Below are positions 63,866 to 64,000 of a DNA stretch of 64,000 bases, piece by piece. The notes beneath the pieces are model-generated. The model did not search any database, had not been told where the DNA came from, and saw only the letters and a list, made by a program, of their open reading frames with translations. Location of the stretch: NCBI RefSeq assembly GCF_030544485.1, contig NZ_CP130610.1, positions 3,534,001 to 3,598,000 of the forward strand, given 5' to 3'. The translations under genes and the position numbers were made by a program. This DNA is from Halomonas sp. HAL1. GTDB lineage: Bacteria; Pseudomonadota; Gammaproteobacteria; Pseudomonadales; Halomonadaceae. Each line of letters opens with the position of its first letter. Positions within the stretch are counted from its first letter, which is position 1.

Positions 63866-64000
63866 TGACCGACACCACCACCTTTCTAAATGAGTTAACC
63901 AGCCTGCTCGGCGAGCGCGGTTTACTGCGTGAACCGGACGCCATGGCGCGCTACGTGAGCGATTGGGCAGGCGATACGCTGGGCATGCCGCTGGCCGTGG
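63865..64000 (+). CDS. FAD-binding oxidase (GlcD-like), 5' part only
   Basis: The ATG at 63865 overlaps the fucD stop. The visible 45 residues begin MTDTTTFLNELTSLLGE and include RYVSDWAGDTLGMPLAV, the usual N-terminal segment of FAD/FMN-dependent 2-hydroxy-acid dehydrogenases. The remainder lies beyond the window. In this operon it might oxidise a 2-hydroxy acid from fuconate breakdown, such as lactate or glycolate, which is inference. Confidence 0.75.
   Translation, partial: MTDTTTFLNELTSLLGERGLLREPDAMARYVSDWAGDTLGMPLAV

Noticed and set aside
1..64000. CRISPR arrays, tRNA or rRNA genes, prophage or insertion-sequence genes
   Set aside because: No regularly spaced repeats, cloverleaf-like sequence or transposase/integrase was recognised by reading; the tandem repeats found are too short and adjacent for CRISPR.

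Overview
The window looks like the chromosome of a halophilic gammaproteobacterium of the Halomonas/Vreelandella type. This is an inference from moderately high GC, dense gene packing, three TRAP transporter sets, a YejK nucleoid protein, yjbEFGH and wza/wzb/wzc exopolysaccharide genes, and a very large pentose and sugar-acid catabolic block. I saw no rRNA, tRNA, CRISPR array, insertion sequence or phage gene.

Layout. (1) 1-12.1 kb is a surface polysaccharide region: a minus-strand dTDP-sugar set (rmlB, rmlA, a DegT-type aminotransferase cut by the window edge), then wza-wzb-wzc export and kinase genes, and, divergently, a yjbEFGH-type operon. (2) 12.1-24.2 kb is mixed housekeeping and accessory DNA: an orphan 122-residue protein, a hidden 24-residue membrane peptide, a HipBA toxin-antitoxin pair, a class C-type serine hydrolase, ExoD and TerB proteins, an Rpn-type nuclease, yejK, an ABC-2 exporter, ppiC, a class A beta-lactamase-like protein, an acyltransferase-like membrane protein and an acidic secreted protein. 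(3) 24.2-39.3 kb is sugar uptake and first oxidation, all on the minus strand except a ROK repressor: a remnant of an MFS sugar transporter, aldose epimerase, UgpC-type ATPase, GH43 beta-xylosidase, two permeases and a binding protein, a D-xylose dehydrogenase-like SDR, a Gfo/Idh/MocA dehydrogenase, a TIM-barrel isomerase, and a second (ribose-type) ABC system. (4) 39.3-53.8 kb is oxidative pentose breakdown: L-arabonate dehydratase, TRAP DctPQM, an AraD1-type 2-keto-3-deoxy-L-arabonate dehydratase candidate, ketoglutarate semialdehyde dehydrogenase, L-arabinose 1-dehydrogenase, a GntR regulator, an EamA permease, D-xylonate dehydratase, an orphan DctP and a second GntR regulator. (5) 53.8-61.1 kb is an acid-sugar cluster: Ldh2-type dehydrogenase, DctMQP, DUF1537 kinase, PdxA2 and an SDR, fitting D-threonate or D-erythronate use. 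(6) 61.3-64 kb holds a XylX-type dehydratase, L-fuconate dehydratase and the start of an FAD-linked oxidase.

How it works together. Xylo- and arabino-oligosaccharides would be taken up and trimmed by GH43. D-xylose and L-arabinose would be oxidised to lactones and acids, dehydrated by two IlvD/EDD-family enzymes to 2-keto-3-deoxy acids, dehydrated again by two different FAH-fold enzymes to 2-ketoglutarate semialdehyde, and oxidised by one shared dehydrogenase to 2-ketoglutarate (Weimberg-type route). A third entry through L-fuconate/D-arabinonate dehydratase can feed the same XylX step. No lactonase is recognisable in the window. A palindromic site shared by the two aldonate dehydratase promoter regions suggests that one GntR regulator controls both arms.
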